This document shows positions 1 to 8,303 of a DNA stretch of 64,000 nt, piece by piece (within the stretch, counting starts at the first letter, position 1; each line of letters begins with the position of its first letter). Source of the DNA: an uncultured Alphaproteobacteria bacterium. GTDB taxonomy: Bacteria > Pseudomonadota > Alphaproteobacteria > Rhizobiales > Ancalomicrobiaceae. The DNA lies in contig CALBKH010000132.1 of NCBI GenBank assembly GCA_937892955.1, positions 3,986 to 67,985 on the forward strand. Reading direction: 5' to 3'. The notes below the pieces were generated by a model, which was not told the DNA's origin, made no database searches, and was given only the letters and a program-made list of their open reading frames with translations. The position numbers and the translations under genes were made by a program.

Positions 1-1
1 G

Positions 2-217
2 ATCCGCACGTTGACCAAGCGTGCCGATCACGTCTCGGCCTATTTCGAGGCGATCGAACTCGCCGGATTCGAGAAGCCCGAGGCGGAGAAGATCTTCGGC
101 CGGCCGAAGGGGTTTCCCGATCGGCTCGGGCTCGAGCCCTGGCCGATCGCCAAGGCACAGGCGCGGTTCCTCGAGCGTTTCCACGATCTCGATGCGCAGA
201 TGCGCGCCGCCGTTTGA
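2..217 (+). CDS. HD family hydrolase, C-terminal fragment (5' end outside window)
   Basis: The reading frame is open from the first complete codon and stops at 215-217. Only about 71 residues are present, so the catalytic HD motif lies upstream of the window. The visible tail (KRADHVSAYFEAIELAGF, then FGRP, then AQARFLERF) resembles the C-terminus of the rhizobial YfbR-like HD hydrolases, whose relatives dephosphorylate nucleoside monophosphates; this is recognition from memory of the family. The neighbours support it, because in Hyphomicrobiales this hydrolase is often followed by a tyrosine-phosphatase-family gene and a NAD-type regulator, as here. The internal TTG at 11 is not the real start. 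Confidence 0.6.
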   Translation: MRTLTKRADHVSAYFEAIELAGFEKPEAEKIFGRPKGFPDRLGLEPWPIAKAQARFLERFHDLDAQMRAAV

Positions 218-356
218 GGCGTTCTCGAAAGCGGCTCGCCATGTTTCCGGCCGGATGACGTGGCAGGGACACTCCGAAACGGGGCTTTTCGCGCGGGTCG
301 TTCCAACGACGGCGAAAATGCTTCAGATTTGATCGACACCTTCGCCGGATCCGCTC

Positions 357-884
357 ATGTCCACCTTGCACGTCTGTTCCCTGTCGCGCCTCCACGACAC
401 GGTGGTGCGGGTCGGCGCCTCGCATGTCGCGACCCTGATCAACGCCGGCACGCCGGTCGAGCGGCCGCCGTCGATCCGGCCGGAGAATCACCTGTTCCTC
501 GGTTTCAACGACATCGTCGAGCCGATGGAGGGGATGCTGCCGGTCTCGTCGGCGCAGATCGCCCGTTTCCTCGACTTCGTCACGACCTGGGATCGGGCGC
601 AGCCGATGGTGGTGCACTGCTGGGCCGGCATCTCGCGCTCGACCGCCGGCGGCTACGTCGCGGCCTGCGCCCTGTTGCCACAAGTCGACGAGGCGGCGAT
701 CGCCCGGGAGTTGCGGGCGCGGGCGCCGTCGGCCACGCCGAACGGCCGGGTGGTGGCGATGGCCGATGCGTTGCTCGGTCGCGACGGGCGGATGGTGGCG
801 GCCATCAGGTCGATCGGCCGCGGCGCCGACGCCTACGAGGGCAAGCCCTTCACCCTGCCGCTCGAGGCGGAGGCATGGTCGTGA
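357..884 (+). CDS. Tyrosine phosphatase family protein
   Basis: This 175-residue cytoplasmic protein carries a cysteine-phosphatase P-loop, HCWAGISRS at about residues 87-95, which fits the HCX5R signature with Cys88 as nucleophile and Arg94 as phosphate binder. The dual-specificity/tyrosine phosphatase fold is therefore likely, but the substrate is unknown. There is no signal peptide. It lies 139 bp after the HD hydrolase and 10 bp before the NAD-type regulator, a conserved rhizobial arrangement that suggests a nucleotide or NAD-related role rather than protein dephosphorylation; that last point is inference. The ATG at 357 is the only start that keeps the usual family length. Confidence 0.8.
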   Translation: MSTLHVCSLSRLHDTVVRVGASHVATLINAGTPVERPPSIRPENHLFLGFNDIVEPMEGMLPVSSAQIARFLDFVTTWDRAQPMVVHCWAGISRSTAGGYVAACALLPQVDEAAIARELRARAPSATPNGRVVAMADALLGRDGRMVAAIRSIGRGADAYEGKPFTLPLEAEAWS

Positions 885-894
885 GGCGGACACG

Positions 895-1911
895 ATGACC
901 GGCGGTGCGGCACGCCTGGAGATCGGCCTCAACGCGGCGATCGTCGCGGTGCGCGGCGACGTGCCGTTGATCCTCACCGTCGTCGGCGACGGCGAAGCGC
1001 AGGAGGCGCTGCCCTTCGGCCCGTTCGATCCGGTGCGCCACCGCACCCTGGAGATCGGCCTCAGGTCGTGGGTGGAGGCGCAGACGGCGCTCAGGCTCGG
1101 GTATGTCGAACAGCTCTACACCTTCGGCGATCGCGGCCGCTACGCGCGCGCCGGCGACGTCGGCCCCCATGTCGTGTCGGTCGGCTATCTGGCGTTGACG
1201 CGTATCGCCGGACGCGGCGAGGGCGCGGAAGAGGCGATGCCGGCCTCGCAGGAACTGGCGCGGGCCGGCGCCGCCTTCCGGCCGTGGTACGACCATTTCC
1301 CCTGGGAGGATTGGCGGCACGGTCGGCCGGCGGTGGTCGACGAGGCGATCCTGCCGGCGCTGCGCGCCTGGGTCGCCGAAGCGCCGGAGGACGCCGATCC
1401 GGCGCGGGCGCTCGGACGCGCCGAGCGGCTGCGTCTCGCCTTCGGTGCCGACGGCGCCCCTTTCGACGAGGAGAAGGTGTTGGAGCGCTACGAGCTTCTG
1501 TACGAGGCGCGACTGGTGGAGGAGGCGCAGCGCGATCGCGCCGCGGCGGGGCACCCGCCGCTCGGCCCGCCGATCGCCGGGCTCGGCCGGCCGATGCGCT
1601 TCGACCACCGCCGCATCCTCGCCACCGCGATCTCGCGGCTTCGCGCCAAGCTGAAGTACCGGCCGGTGGTGTTCGAGCTGATGCCGGAGAGCTTCACGCT
1701 CACCGAGCTGCAGCGCACCGTCGAGGCGATCTCCGGCCGCCATCTGCACAAGCAGAACTTCCGCCGGCTGGTCGAGACGGCAGCGCTGGTCGAGGCGACC
1801 GGCGAGACGTCGCTCACCACCGGCGGACGGCCGGCGTGTCTCTACCGCTTCCGCCGAGAGGTACTCGGCGAGCGCCCCGCGCCGGGCCTCAGGCTCGGTG
1901 CGCGGGGGTGA
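895..1911 (+). CDS. NUDIX-like NAD regulator (NrtR-type, degenerate NUDIX box)
   Basis: This protein has 338 residues from the ATG at 895, 10 bp after the phosphatase. The frame stays open upstream, but that part overlaps the phosphatase gene. The N-terminal half looks like a NUDIX fold (GLNAAIVAVRGDVPLILTVV), but the canonical REXXEE stretch of the NUDIX box is missing; the corresponding region reads GLRSWVEAQTALRLG. The C-terminal 80 residues resemble the winged-helix part of NrtR-type regulators (FRRLVETAALVEATGE). Such proteins usually bind ADP-ribose or NAD-related ligands and repress NAD genes; catalysis is unlikely here. It is probably co-transcribed with the two genes upstream. It ends 41 bp from the convergent SDR gene. 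Confidence 0.65.
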   Translation: MTGGAARLEIGLNAAIVAVRGDVPLILTVVGDGEAQEALPFGPFDPVRHRTLEIGLRSWVEAQTALRLGYVEQLYTFGDRGRYARAGDVGPHVVSVGYLALTRIAGRGEGAEEAMPASQELARAGAAFRPWYDHFPWEDWRHGRPAVVDEAILPALRAWVAEAPEDADPARALGRAERLRLAFGADGAPFDEEKVLERYELLYEARLVEEAQRDRAAAGHPPLGPPIAGLGRPMRFDHRRILATAISRLRAKLKYRPVVFELMPESFTLTELQRTVEAISGRHLHKQNFRRLVETAALVEATGETSLTTGGRPACLYRFRREVLGERPAPGLRLGARG

Positions 1912-1952
1912 GGCCGGCCGCACCGCGGCTCGCTCCACACGGGACGGGCGGC

Positions 1953-2819
1953 TCAGCCCTTCTTCGCCGGGCCGAGGCTCGCCGGGGCCGGGATGTCCTC
2001 CGGCACGAAGAAATCGGGGGCGAGCGGCTTGGTCGGATCGACGCGATAGCGATCGAAGTCGGTGAAGCCTTCCGTCGCGAGGAAGGTGTCGTCGATCAGG
2101 AAGTTGCCGGTGAAGGCGCGCGCCGGCTTGGTGAAGATCGCGTGCGCCGCGTCGGCCATGATCTCGGGCGTGCGGCTCATCGCCATCAGGCTGGCGCCGA
2201 CGACGAATTCGATCGCCGAGGTGGCGATGGCGGTGCGCGGCCACAGCGCGTTGACGGCGATGCCGCGATCGCGGAACTCGCCGGCGAGGCCGAGCACGCA
2301 CATGCTCATGCCGTATTTGGCGATCGAATAGGCGGTGTGGGGCGCGAACCAGTGCTCCTTCATGTCGAGCGGCGGCGACAGCATCAGCACGTGCGGATTG
2401 TCGCTCTTAGCGAGCAGCGGCGCGGCGTGCTTGGTGACCATGTAGGTGCCGCGGGTGTTGACCCCCATCATCAGGTCGAAGTGCTTCATCTCGGTCGCCG
2501 AACTGTCGGTCAGGCGGATCGCCGAGGCGTTGTTGACGACGATGTCGAGGCGGCCGAAGGTCGCCATGGTGGCCTCGAGGGCGCGGACCACCGACTCCTC
2601 TTCGCGAACGTCGACCACCAGAGGCAGTGCCTCGCCGCCGGCGGCGCGAACCGCTTCCGCCGCCGTGTGGATGGTGCCGGGCAGCTTGGGATGCGGCGTG
2701 TCGGTCTTGGCGGCGATCACCACGCGCGCGCCGTCGCGGGCGGCGCGCAGAGCGATGGCGAGGCCGATGCCGCGGGTGGCGCCGGTGATGAACAGAGTGC
2801 GTCCCTGGAGCGTGGTCAT
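1953..2819 (-). CDS. SDR family NAD(P)-dependent oxidoreductase (HSDL2-like)
   Basis: This is a 288-residue classical short-chain dehydrogenase. The nucleotide-binding motif TGATRGIG lies near residue 12, followed by NNAS and the catalytic YSIAK (Tyr-X3-Lys). The C-terminal section (YRVDPTKPLAPDFFV) resembles the SDR domain of hydroxysteroid-dehydrogenase-like protein 2, whose substrate is poorly defined. I chose the ATG at 2819 because GGAAG lies 5-9 bases upstream and because family members begin just before the GRTLFITGA strand; the frame is open for 22 more codons. A 12-bp perfect palindrome lies 25-36 bp upstream of this start, so a local repressor is possible. Confidence 0.8.
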   Translation of the reverse strand: MTTLQGRTLFITGATRGIGLAIALRAARDGARVVIAAKTDTPHPKLPGTIHTAAEAVRAAGGEALPLVVDVREEESVVRALEATMATFGRLDIVVNNASAIRLTDSSATEMKHFDLMMGVNTRGTYMVTKHAAPLLAKSDNPHVLMLSPPLDMKEHWFAPHTAYSIAKYGMSMCVLGLAGEFRDRGIAVNALWPRTAIATSAIEFVVGASLMAMSRTPEIMADAAHAIFTKPARAFTGNFLIDDTFLATEGFTDFDRYRVDPTKPLAPDFFVPEDIPAPASLGPAKKG

Positions 2820-2843
2820 TCGGCTTCCGTTCAGGTCGGGTGT

Positions 2844-2855
2844 GATATCGATATC
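2844..2855. promoter_or_regulatory. 12-bp perfect palindrome in the divergent SDR / small-protein promoter region
   Basis: GATATCGATATC reads identically on both strands. A second short palindrome, CGTATACG, lies at 2870-2877. Both fall in the 110-bp gap between the minus-strand SDR gene and the plus-strand small secreted protein gene, where a repressor dimer could act on either promoter. No regulator gene is adjacent, so the factor is unknown. Confidence 0.35.
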
Positions 2856-2929
2856 GGTCATCAGGTTAACGTATACGTCCACCACACGCCAGTGCCGAGG
2901 GCTCGGGTGGCGTGGAGCGAGGGAGTTCC

Positions 2930-3094
2930 GTGAAGATGGTTCGAAAGCTGGTCGTCACCTTCGTGGTGGCGGTCTTCGCCGCCACCACGCTGGCCCAGGC
3001 GCAGGTCCGACCGCGGCCGCCACAGCGGCCGCCGTGGAAGGACGTGTGCTGCGGCGGCCCGTGTTGCCCCAAGCCGCGCGTGCCGAGCCGTTGA
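2930..3094 (+). CDS. Small secreted proline/cysteine-rich hypothetical protein
   Basis: This 54-residue protein has a clear N-terminal signal peptide (KMVRKLVVTFVVAVFAATT, then ALAQAQ-type cleavage region) and a short mature part rich in Pro and Arg that ends with the doublet-cysteine stretch CCGGPCC. The GTG at 2930 follows GAGGGAG by about 5 bases; the ATG at 2936 is an alternative. I do not recognise a family. The clustered cysteines suggest disulfides or metal binding in the periplasm, but that is inference. It precedes the 3105 gene by 10 bp. Confidence 0.55.
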   Translation: MKMVRKLVVTFVVAVFAATTLAQAQVRPRPPQRPPWKDVCCGGPCCPKPRVPSR

Positions 3095-3104
3095 GGGCGA
3101 AAGC

Positions 3105-3719
3105 GTGACGAGCGAACGAGACGCACCGAACTCGGTGAAGGACAGAGCCGGCCGCGCCATCGAAGGGTGGCGCGGCCGGCGTTCGTGGGTCGTGACGAGC
3201 GTGATCGCGGCCTTCGCCCTCGGTGGTTGGGCCTGGGGGGCGTGGGAGCACTTCGTCGCCGCGCCGCGCACCCAGAACATCGTCCGCATCACCTACACGC
3301 TGGATCTGATCGACCGCTTCGACGACACCGAGGCGCACAGGGCCTATGTCCAACTCGCCTCCGACATGAAGCCGTGGTGGGACCGGATCGAAGACCTGCA
3401 ACGACGCCTCCAGGCGACGACCGCCGACGACGCCCGCGAGGCGCTGATCGCCGAACGCGACGCTTCGCTCATCGCCTTCATCAAGGAGCAGAACCTCGGG
3501 CCGAAGATCGACCTGCTGACCGGCGCCTTCGACGAATTCGTCCGCTGTCTCGACACCGCGGTGTGCGATCTCGACGTGCTCGACAAGGCGATCGGCATCG
3601 ACGTCAAGCGGATCTACCGCACCTACCGGCCCTACATCCTGATGAAGCGGGCCGGCGGTGGCGCCGACGCCACCTACGGCAAGGAGCTCGAAGAGCTGTT
3701 CTTCCGCTTCCTGGGGTGA
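3105..3719 (+). CDS. Hypothetical membrane-anchored protein
   Basis: This is a 204-residue protein of unknown family. One transmembrane segment lies at about residues 28-48 (WVVTSVIAAFALGGWAWGAW), preceded by a basic stretch, followed by about 155 mostly helical soluble residues with two cysteines (CLDTAVCDLD). The topology suggests an inner-membrane anchor with a periplasmic domain. The start is uncertain. The first 29 codons from the GTG at 3105 contain a perfect 13-bp inverted repeat (3147-3180) that looks like a terminator for the preceding gene, and an in-frame GTG at 3192 would begin the protein right at the membrane segment. It converges on the enoyl-CoA hydratase gene with a 16-bp gap. 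Confidence 0.6.
   Translation: MTSERDAPNSVKDRAGRAIEGWRGRRSWVVTSVIAAFALGGWAWGAWEHFVAAPRTQNIVRITYTLDLIDRFDDTEAHRAYVQLASDMKPWWDRIEDLQRRLQATTADDAREALIAERDASLIAFIKEQNLGPKIDLLTGAFDEFVRCLDTAVCDLDVLDKAIGIDVKRIYRTYRPYILMKRAGGGADATYGKELEELFFRFLG
3147..3180. terminator. Perfect 13-bp-stem hairpin inside the predicted 5' end of the 3105 gene
   Basis: GCCGGCCGCGCCA (3147-3159) and its exact complement (3168-3180) enclose an 8-base loop. It is followed by GTTCG rather than a strong T-run. It lies 53 bp after the small secreted protein gene, where a terminator would be expected, so the next gene may really start at 3192. Confidence 0.5.
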
Positions 3720-3735
3720 GCCGGCCGGCCTCGCC

Positions 3736-4503
3736 TCACTTCTTCTTGCCCATGAAGGCGGCGAAGGCGGCGGCGGCTTCCGGCGAGGCGAGGCGGCGGG
3801 CGAACTCCTTGGCCTCCTCGGCGATGCGGGTCAGCACCTCTTCGCGGCTGGTGACGTGGCCGGTGCGCAGCAGGCGGCGGGCGACGGCGAGCGCCTGACG
3901 CGGCTTGGCGGCGAGCGCTTCGGCCGCCGCCATCGCCGTCGGCTCGACCTCGTCGGGCGACACCACCCGGTTGACCATGCCGATCGTCGCGGCGCGGGGC
4001 GCGTCGAAGCCGTTGCCGAGACAGAGCAGTTCGAAGGCGAGCGGATGGCCCATGAGGCGGGGGGCGAGCAGGCTCGAGCCGCCCTCGGGGACGAGGCCGA
4101 GATCGAGGAAGGGTGTGCGGAACAGCGAGCGGTCGGAGGCGTAGACGAGATCGGCGTGGAGGAGCGCCGTCGTGCCGATGCCGATCGCCAGACCGTCGAC
4201 GCCGCAGACCAGCGGCTTCTCCAGACTCGCCAGCGCCACGAGGAAGTCGATCACCTGCAGCCCGAGCTTGCCGGTCGCGGCGGCGGCGGCGAATTCGGCG
4301 ACATCGTTGCCGGCGGAGAAGGCGCCGGGCACGCCGAGGAGCACGTGGACGGCGACCGCGTCGTCGGCCTCGCCCGCCGTCAGCGCCGCGGTCATCGCCT
4401 CGTACATGGTCGAGGTGAGCGCGTTCTTCTTGTCCGGCCGATCGATGCGGACGATCGATACGGCGCCGGAGCGGGTGACGGTGATGTGCTCGGAAGTGGT
4501 CAT
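3736..4503 (-). CDS. Enoyl-CoA hydratase/isomerase family protein
   Basis: This is a 255-residue crotonase-superfamily protein, the usual size for a monofunctional hydratase. Crotonase landmarks are visible: RIDRPDKKNAL near the N-terminus, the oxyanion-hole region FSAGNDVAEF, and KPLVCGVDGLAIGIG in the core. These enzymes hydrate or isomerise enoyl-CoA thioesters in fatty-acid or amino-acid breakdown; the exact substrate cannot be read from sequence. The C-terminus KKK is short and basic. The ATG at 4503 has GGGAG upstream; a longer frame up to 4578 lacks support. It is divergent from tsaC across a 245-bp gap that holds no other gene. Confidence 0.85.
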   Translation of the reverse strand: MTTSEHITVTRSGAVSIVRIDRPDKKNALTSTMYEAMTAALTAGEADDAVAVHVLLGVPGAFSAGNDVAEFAAAAATGKLGLQVIDFLVALASLEKPLVCGVDGLAIGIGTTALLHADLVYASDRSLFRTPFLDLGLVPEGGSSLLAPRLMGHPLAFELLCLGNGFDAPRAATIGMVNRVVSPDEVEPTAMAAAEALAAKPRQALAVARRLLRTGHVTSREEVLTRIAEEAKEFARRLASPEAAAAFAAFMGKKK

Positions 4504-4748
4504 GGTCGTCTCGGCTCCCGGTCTCTTGTCGCCTGCCCTATACGTCAGGTTTCGATCGTATCGATCAATTGTCCGCATCTCGATGCGGCTGCGCGCACTC
4601 TAGGCACAGGCTCGCCGCCGCCGCAATAGCGGTGCGCCGCCCGAGCCTCGCGTTTCCGCCGGCGCGCCCCTTGTTTCGCGCCGCGAAAGGCGTCAAGGAA
4701 AGCCGCGAACGCGGGCGGCCGAGGGCGGCGCGACACGAGGCGTGAACG

Positions 4749-5735
4749 ATGGCGGTACGCGGAACGGCGAGCGAGGCGGAACGGCAGGCGGCGATCGCGG
4801 CGGCGGTCGCGGCGCTCGCGGCCGGTCGTCTCGTCGGGCTGCCGACCGAGACGGTCTACGGGCTCGGCGCCGACGCCACCGACGGGCGCGCCGTCGCCGC
4901 GATCTACGCCGCCAAGGGGCGGCCGAGTTTCAACCCGTTGATCGCCCACGTGCCGGACCTCGCGAGCGCCGAGCGCCACGGCATCTTCGACGACCGGGCG
5001 CGCGCCCTCGCCCGCGCCTTCTGGCCGGGGCCGCTGACGCTGGTGGTGCCGAAGCGGCCCGACAGTCCGATCGCCGATCTCGCCTCGGCCGGTCTCGACA
5101 GCATCGGCCTCCGGGTGCCGGCGGAGGCGACGACGCGCGAGATCCTCGCCCGTTTCGGCCGGCCGGTCGCCGCGCCCTCCGCCAATCGTTCCGGCCGGGT
5201 CAGTCCGACGCGGGCCGCGGACGTGGTCGAGGAGTTGGGCGAGGCGGTCGCCGAGGTGATCGACGCCGGACCGACGCCGGTCGGGGTCGAGTCCACCATC
5301 GTCGCGCTCCTCGACGGGCCGGCGCGGCTGTTGCGCCCCGGCGGGGTGCCGCGCGAGACGATCGAGGCGGTGATCGGCGAGCCGCTCGCCGACGAGCCGC
5401 CGCCCACCGACGACGCCGTACCGATCGCGCCGGGCATGCTCTCCTCGCATTATGCGCCGAACGCCCGCGTCCGCCTCGACGCCGGCGAGGTCGCGGCCGG
5501 AGAGGCGCTGATCACCTTCGGGCCGACGCGGCCGAAGGGGGCCGAGCGCGCCACGGCGATCTTCGACCTGTCGCCGAGCGGCGATCTCGCCGAGGCGGCG
5601 GCCAACCTCTTCCGGGCGCTGCGGGAGCTCGACTCCGGCGGCGCGAGGAGCATCGCGGTGACGCCGATCCCGGCGGAGGGGCTCGGCGAGGCGATCGTCG
5701 ATCGGCTGAGGCGGGCGGCGGCGCCACGGCCCTGA
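4749..5735 (+). CDS. tsaC: L-threonylcarbamoyladenylate synthase (TsaC/Sua5 type)
   Basis: This enzyme makes threonylcarbamoyl-AMP from threonine, bicarbonate and ATP, the first step of the t6A37 modification of ANN-decoding tRNAs. The N-terminal YrdC domain (about residues 12-200) shows LPTETVYGLGADA, KGRPSFNPLIAHV and the PSANRSGRVSPT segment. A linker with SHYAP leads to a C-terminal Sua5 domain, so at 328 residues this is the long Sua5 form rather than the short TsaC form. It is a housekeeping cytoplasmic gene. The ATG at 4749 begins just ahead of the YrdC domain. The 298 bp from here to the next gene contain no recognisable gene. Confidence 0.9.
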   Translation: MAVRGTASEAERQAAIAAAVAALAAGRLVGLPTETVYGLGADATDGRAVAAIYAAKGRPSFNPLIAHVPDLASAERHGIFDDRARALARAFWPGPLTLVVPKRPDSPIADLASAGLDSIGLRVPAEATTREILARFGRPVAAPSANRSGRVSPTRAADVVEELGEAVAEVIDAGPTPVGVESTIVALLDGPARLLRPGGVPRETIEAVIGEPLADEPPPTDDAVPIAPGMLSSHYAPNARVRLDAGEVAAGEALITFGPTRPKGAERATAIFDLSPSGDLAEAAANLFRALRELDSGGARSIAVTPIPAEGLGEAIVDRLRRAAAPRP

Positions 5736-6033
5736 CACCGGCCGCGCTTCCACACACTGCCACGACGACAGAACCGCGGTCGACCACGAGCGACGAAGGT
5801 ATGACCGTAGCGACCCGGTCCGTCACGATCCGGGGGTGACGAGCGGGCGACGATCCGTCATCGTAGCGCCGGTGGTCCGGTCGGGCCGCGAAGAAGTGAT
5901 TTCGCCTTCGTCGCGCCCCGTGTCACGAGATCCACGAGAAGCCGAGAGACGAAGGCCGAGTGCGGCCGAGCGACCCGAAACGCCGAATGGCGGTGACGCG
6001 AAGAGCGCCGGGTCGCGGGGAGGAAATACGCGA

Positions 6034-6963
6034 ATGTCGACATTGCTGATCCATCATCCCGCCTGCCTCGGGCATGCGACCCCTCTCGGACATCCCGAAC
6101 GGGCCGATCGGATCCGCGTCGTCGATCGCATCCTCGAACACGAGCGTTTCCAGGCGCTGGAGCGCGAGGCGGCGGCCCGCGGCACCCGCGAGATGGTCGA
6201 ACTCGGCCATCCCGGCAGCTATTTCGACGAGATCTCCGCCTGCGTGCCGGCCGAGGGGCTGACGCGCCTCGACGACGACACGACCATGTCGCCGGGCTCG
6301 CTCGAGGCGGCGCTCCGGGCGGTCGGCGGCGCTTGTCAGGCGGTCGACGAGGTGTTCGAGAAGAAGGTCAAGAACGCCTTCTGCATCGTCCGTCCGCCCG
6401 GCCACCATGCCGAGTCGAAGCGCGCCATGGGCTTCTGCCTGTTCAACAACGCGGCGATCGCGGCGAAGTGGGCGCGGGCGAAGCACGGCGCCGAGCGTGT
6501 CGTGGTGATGGACTTCGACGTCCACCACGGCAACGGCACCCAGGACATCTTCTGGAACGATCCGAACCTGATGTACGCCTCGACCCACCAGATGCCGTTC
6601 TATCCCGGCACCGGCGAAGTGGGCGAGACCGGCATCGCCGACAACATCGTCAACGCGCCCTTGTGGGCGGGCGCCGGCGGCGCCGACTTCCGCGAAGCGA
6701 TGGACATCGCGGTGCTGCCGCGCATCGACGAATTCCGCCCCGACATGATCATCATCTCGGCCGGCTTCGACGCCCACACCCGCGATCCGATGAGCCAGAT
6801 CAATCTGGTCGAGGCGGACTTCGCCTGGGCGACGTCGCGGCTGATGGACATCGCCGATCGGCGCTGCAACAGCCGGATCGTCTCGGTGATGGAGGGTGGC
6901 TACGACCTCGAAGGCCTCGCCCGCTCCGTCGCCGCACACGTGATGACGCTGATGAAGAGCTGA
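6034..6963 (+). CDS. Histone deacetylase family protein (class II-like amidohydrolase)
   Basis: This is a 309-residue zinc hydrolase of the HDAC/acetoin-utilisation/acetylpolyamine amidohydrolase superfamily. It shows RPPGHHAES (about 120-128), MDFDVHHGNGTQ (about 159-170, supplying the Asp-X-His zinc ligands) and SAGFDAH (the second Asp ligand). The overall pattern is closest to bacterial class II-like deacetylases acting on small acetylated amines or acyl-lysine; the substrate is inferred only. The ATG at 6034 is well supported by GGGGAGGA about 10 bases upstream; an open frame back to 5836 is not coding. In related rhizobia this gene often precedes xseB and dxs, and here an MFS gene sits between them. 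Confidence 0.88.
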   Translation: MSTLLIHHPACLGHATPLGHPERADRIRVVDRILEHERFQALEREAAARGTREMVELGHPGSYFDEISACVPAEGLTRLDDDTTMSPGSLEAALRAVGGACQAVDEVFEKKVKNAFCIVRPPGHHAESKRAMGFCLFNNAAIAAKWARAKHGAERVVVMDFDVHHGNGTQDIFWNDPNLMYASTHQMPFYPGTGEVGETGIADNIVNAPLWAGAGGADFREAMDIAVLPRIDEFRPDMIIISAGFDAHTRDPMSQINLVEADFAWATSRLMDIADRRCNSRIVSVMEGGYDLEGLARSVAAHVMTLMKS

Positions 6964-7014
6964 CCGGCGCTTCTCGCGCTTGTCGGCGGGCGGGGACATC
7001 GCCATCTTCGCGCG

Positions 7015-8247
7015 ATGTCCGCCGCCGTCCCCCGCGACTCCCTTCTCGTGCCCGTACTCGCTCTCGGCCAGATCGTCGGCTGGGGGACGACCTATTACAT
7101 GCCGTCGGTGCTGGCGCCGGACCTCGGGCGAGATCTCGGGCTCGACACCACCGGCGTCTATCTCGGCGTCACCACCATGGTCGCCTTCGGCGGTCTCGCC
7201 TCGCCGCTCGCCGGGCGGCTGCTCGACCGTTTCGGGGCGAGCCGTTTCATGGTGGCGGCGCCGATCACCATCGGCCTCGGCCATGCGCTGGTCGCCGCCT
7301 TCCCCTCGGCCATCACCTGGTATGCGGCGTGGCTGTTGTTCGGCATCGCCATGCCGTTCGGGCTGACCCTGGCGGTCAACACTTTCGTCACCCGCTTCAC
7401 CGGCGTCGGCGCACGGCGGCGGATCGGGCTCGTCGCCCTGCTGGTCGGCTTCTCCCCGAGCCTGTTCTGGCCGCTGACCGCGCTGCTCGAGGCGCACCTC
7501 GGCTGGCGCGGCACGCTCGCCTGCTATGCGGCGGTCGAACTCGCCCTGCTCCTGCCGCTGCAGCTGTGGATCGCCGCGCACTGGTCGGACGTCGAGCCGA
7601 ATTTCGGCTTCTCGCGCGGTCCGACGCCGCGGGTGCCGGAGCCGCCGCCGGTGACCCTGTCGCCGCGCACCCGGACGATCGCCATCGTGGCGATGGTCGT
7701 CGCCTTCACCTCACAGGGCTTCGCCTCGTGGGGATTGCCGCTGCACGTCATCCGCCTCTTCGGCGAACTCGGCCTCGACGACGCCACCGCGGTGACCGTG
7801 GCGGCGGCGAGCGGCGCGGCGACGATCGCGGCGCGCGCGATCGAAGTGACCCTCGGCCAGCGCCTGCATCCGCTCACCACCACCGGCCTGTCGATCGCCG
7901 TGCTGTCGCCGATGCTGGCGCTGCTCGGCTCGCCGCTCGATCCTCTGATCGCCGCCTGGATCTTCATCGTGGTATGGAGCGGCGCCAACGGCATCCTGTC
8001 GGTGCTGCGCAACACGCTGCCGCTCACCCTCTTCGGGGCGGAGGCCTACGGCGCGCTGATGGGACGGATGAGCCTGCCGCAGAACCTCGTCTTCGCCGCC
8101 TCGCCGGCGGTCTTCGCGCTGGCGATGGAACGCGGCGGGCCGACGTTGGCGCTGTGGCTCGCCATCGGCGCATCGCTGACGGCGCTGGTCGCGGCCGTGG
8201 TGCTGCAACGCATCGCCCATCCGCGCCGTCTCGCCGTCGCCCATTGA
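7015..8247 (+). CDS. MFS transporter
   Basis: This is a 410-residue hydrophobic protein with about 12 predicted membrane segments, typical of the major facilitator superfamily. The first segment starts immediately (VPVLALGQIVGWGTTYYMPSV), and the loop between helices 2 and 3 has the MFS-like motif GRLLDRFGASR at about residues 63-73. A longer cytoplasmic loop (EPNFGFSRGPTPRVPEPPP) separates the two halves. The pattern resembles oxalate/monocarboxylate-type MFS proteins, but the substrate cannot be assigned. The ATG at 7015 has no strong ribosome-binding site. It lies 51 bp after the deacetylase gene and 56 bp before xseB, so it is likely part of the same transcription unit. Confidence 0.85.
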   Translation: MSAAVPRDSLLVPVLALGQIVGWGTTYYMPSVLAPDLGRDLGLDTTGVYLGVTTMVAFGGLASPLAGRLLDRFGASRFMVAAPITIGLGHALVAAFPSAITWYAAWLLFGIAMPFGLTLAVNTFVTRFTGVGARRRIGLVALLVGFSPSLFWPLTALLEAHLGWRGTLACYAAVELALLLPLQLWIAAHWSDVEPNFGFSRGPTPRVPEPPPVTLSPRTRTIAIVAMVVAFTSQGFASWGLPLHVIRLFGELGLDDATAVTVAAASGAATIAARAIEVTLGQRLHPLTTTGLSIAVLSPMLALLGSPLDPLIAAWIFIVVWSGANGILSVLRNTLPLTLFGAEAYGALMGRMSLPQNLVFAASPAVFALAMERGGPTLALWLAIGASLTALVAAVVLQRIAHPRRLAVAH

Positions 8248-8303
8248 CAGCGTCCGTCCCGCGGTGCCTCCTCGGGGGCGCCCGGAACCATGAGAGAGAG
8301 CCC

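Noticed and set aside
8248..8303. A possible small gene between MFS and xseB
   Set aside because: Only 56 bp with no start and ribosome-binding site of its own.
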